DNA from: Novimethylophilus sp036504375
GTDB taxonomy: Bacteria > Pseudomonadota > Gammaproteobacteria > Burkholderiales > Methylophilaceae
Assembly (NCBI RefSeq): GCF_036504375.1
Contig: NZ_DASXVH010000074.1
Coordinates: 1-15,285, forward strand
Reading direction: 5' to 3'
DNA: 15,285 nt
Shown here piece by piece: positions 14,407 through 15,285 of the stretch. The notes beneath the pieces are model-generated. The model made no database searches. It was not told the origin of the DNA and worked only from the letters and a program-made list of their open reading frames with translations. Numbering within the stretch: position 1 is the first letter of the stretch; each line of letters starts with the position of its first letter. The translations under genes were made by a program, and so were the position numbers.

Positions 14407-15060
14407 TCAATCCGGACGTTTGACATACCCATGCTCAATCGCATACACCGCCGCCTGCACGCGGCTGGAGAGGTTGAGCTTGCGCAGGATGTGCTGGATG
14501 TGGATCTTGATGGTGCTTTCGGCCACATCCAATTGGCGCGCCAGTTCCTTGTTGCTGGCGCCTCCCGCGAGCAGGGCAAGTACTTCGCGCTCGCGTGCGC
14601 TGAGGCTTTCGCGTTCTACGGGTTCGGTATGGACGGCGCCCTGGATGCCGTTCATGAGCTTGCCCATGAGCTGCGGTGAGACCACGGCCTCGCCTTGCCG
14701 CACGCGGTTGAGGCCGTCGAGGAACGCCTCCATCGCGATGTTTTTCAGCAGATAGCCGTTGGCGCCGGCGCGGATCGCCGCCAGCAGGTCCTCCGCATCC
14801 TCCGACACCGTGAGCATGATGACGCAGGCGGCGGGTAGCTTTTCCTTGATCATCTTGAGCACTTCCAGGCCGGAAATGCCCGGCATGTGGAGGTCAAGCA
14901 GAATCATGTCGGGTTGCAGCGAGGTCGCCAGTTTCAGGCCTTCGAGCCCATCGGTGGCTTCGCCCACAACGTTGAATTCCGGGTGGCGCTGCAGCAGCGA
15001 GCTGATGCCGCTGCGGAATAGTGCATGATCGTCCACCAGCAAGATGCGTACGGTTTCCAT
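14407..15060 (-). CDS. narL: NarL-type two-component response regulator
   Basis: A protein of 217 residues with a receiver domain (about 4-120) and a LuxR/NarL-type helix-turn-helix (about 150-210). Receiver residues are Asp10 and Asp11 (acidic pocket), Asp56 (phosphoacceptor, ILLDLHMPG), Thr84 and Lys106. The DNA-binding domain reads LSAREREVLALLAGGASNKE, then a recognition helix with AESTIKIHIQHILRKL, and ends in LSSRVQAAVYA, closely resembling E. coli NarL (ESTVKVHVKHMLKKM, LKSRVEAAVWV). NarL is activated by the nitrate sensor NarX and controls nar genes. The location 4.6 kb from the nar operon supports that role, but assignment to NarL rather than another FixJ/NarL family member is by similarity. 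The ATG at 15058-15060 lacks a good Shine-Dalgarno. A cognate narX would be expected to the right, outside the window. Confidence 0.85.
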   Translation of the reverse strand: METVRILLVDDHALFRSGISSLLQRHPEFNVVGEATDGLEGLKLATSLQPDMILLDLHMPGISGLEVLKMIKEKLPAACVIMLTVSEDAEDLLAAIRAGANGYLLKNIAMEAFLDGLNRVRQGEAVVSPQLMGKLMNGIQGAVHTEPVERESLSAREREVLALLAGGASNKELARQLDVAESTIKIHIQHILRKLNLSSRVQAAVYAIEHGYVKRPD

Positions 15061-15082
15061 TAGGGCGTATTCACACTAATTT

Positions 15083-15285
15083 CGCGTCTGCGACGGGGGC
15101 GATTTGGGATGCCATCCGCGAAGCAAGACGCGCTGAATTGCAAGCCACTTCAAGCGGCTTGCGACAAAGGAGGGCACCCAAATCGCCCCCGTCCCGGAGG
15201 GTTGCCAAGAGAATGCGCGTCTGCGGCGTTGCAAGGCTGGCGAATGGAACGACCATTCGCTGCGCCTCGCGCCTTGCATCCATCG
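15083..15285. repeat. Inverted-repeat-rich intergenic element
   Basis: About 200 bases upstream of narL contain a perfect 17-base inverted repeat, GACGGGGGCGATTTGGG at 15092-15108 against its complement at 15177-15193, with CAAGCC/GGCTTG (15141-15146 and 15156-15161) near its middle. To the right, GCAAGGC (15231-15237) pairs with GCCTTGC (15271-15277) around GCGAATGG/CCATTCGC (15240-15260). CGCGTCTGCG occurs twice in direct orientation (15083-15092 and 15216-15225). Nested hairpins of this kind suggest a dispersed intergenic repeat (a MITE- or REP-like element). Both minus-strand open frames across it read through the repeats and are not credible genes. The element continues past the right edge or ends near it. 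Confidence 0.6.

Noticed and set aside
15071..15283. Two overlapping minus-strand frames of 67-70 codons
   Set aside because: They read through the inverted repeats; such frames are a by-product of the repeat, not genes.
1..15285. CRISPR arrays, tRNA or rRNA genes, transposase genes
   Set aside because: No regularly spaced repeats, no cloverleaf or rRNA segments and no transposase-like protein were seen.

Overview
The window looks like chromosomal DNA of a nitrate-respiring betaproteobacterium. This is inferred from the GC-rich nar cluster, its narK1-narK2-narGHJI order, and the resemblance of the proteins to families common in Nitrosomonadales-type organisms. No rRNA, tRNA or other taxonomic marker is present, so the placement is tentative.

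Region 1 (1-9806, all minus strand) is a respiratory nitrate reductase operon. Transcription runs right to left: narK1 (proton/nitrate symporter type), narK2 (nitrate/nitrite antiporter type), narG (molybdenum catalytic subunit), narH (iron-sulfur subunit), narJ (a short assembly chaperone), narI (membrane diheme cytochrome b), and then the signal peptide and start of an outer-membrane porin-like protein cut by the window edge. Gaps are 10-42 bases and almost every gene has a clear Shine-Dalgarno sequence. Together the genes would import nitrate, reduce it to nitrite at the cytoplasmic face using quinol electrons, and export nitrite. The 213-base region upstream of narK1 holds two palindromes.

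Region 2 (10020-11392, minus strand) is a compact, visibly less GC-rich three-gene operon: a Lys/Ala-rich protein with a ribbon-helix-helix-like C-terminus, a small ParB-like protein, and a multi-spanning membrane protein resembling the VTT/DedA group. None has a firm function. The cassette is the least explained part of the window.

Region 3 (11681-13411, plus strand) is a metal homeostasis unit. A convincing yybP-ykoY (manganese) riboswitch precedes a GDT1/TMEM165-family (UPF0016) transporter with two E-x-G-D-K-T motifs. A cation diffusion facilitator of the DmeF type follows 35 bases later.

Region 4 (13435-15060, minus strand) carries an orphan HicA-like small protein, a lipoprotein of unknown function, and a NarL-type response regulator that plausibly controls the nar operon. 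Its usual partner, the NarX sensor kinase, is not in the window. The last 200 bases are an inverted-repeat-rich intergenic element that I interpret as a dispersed repeat.
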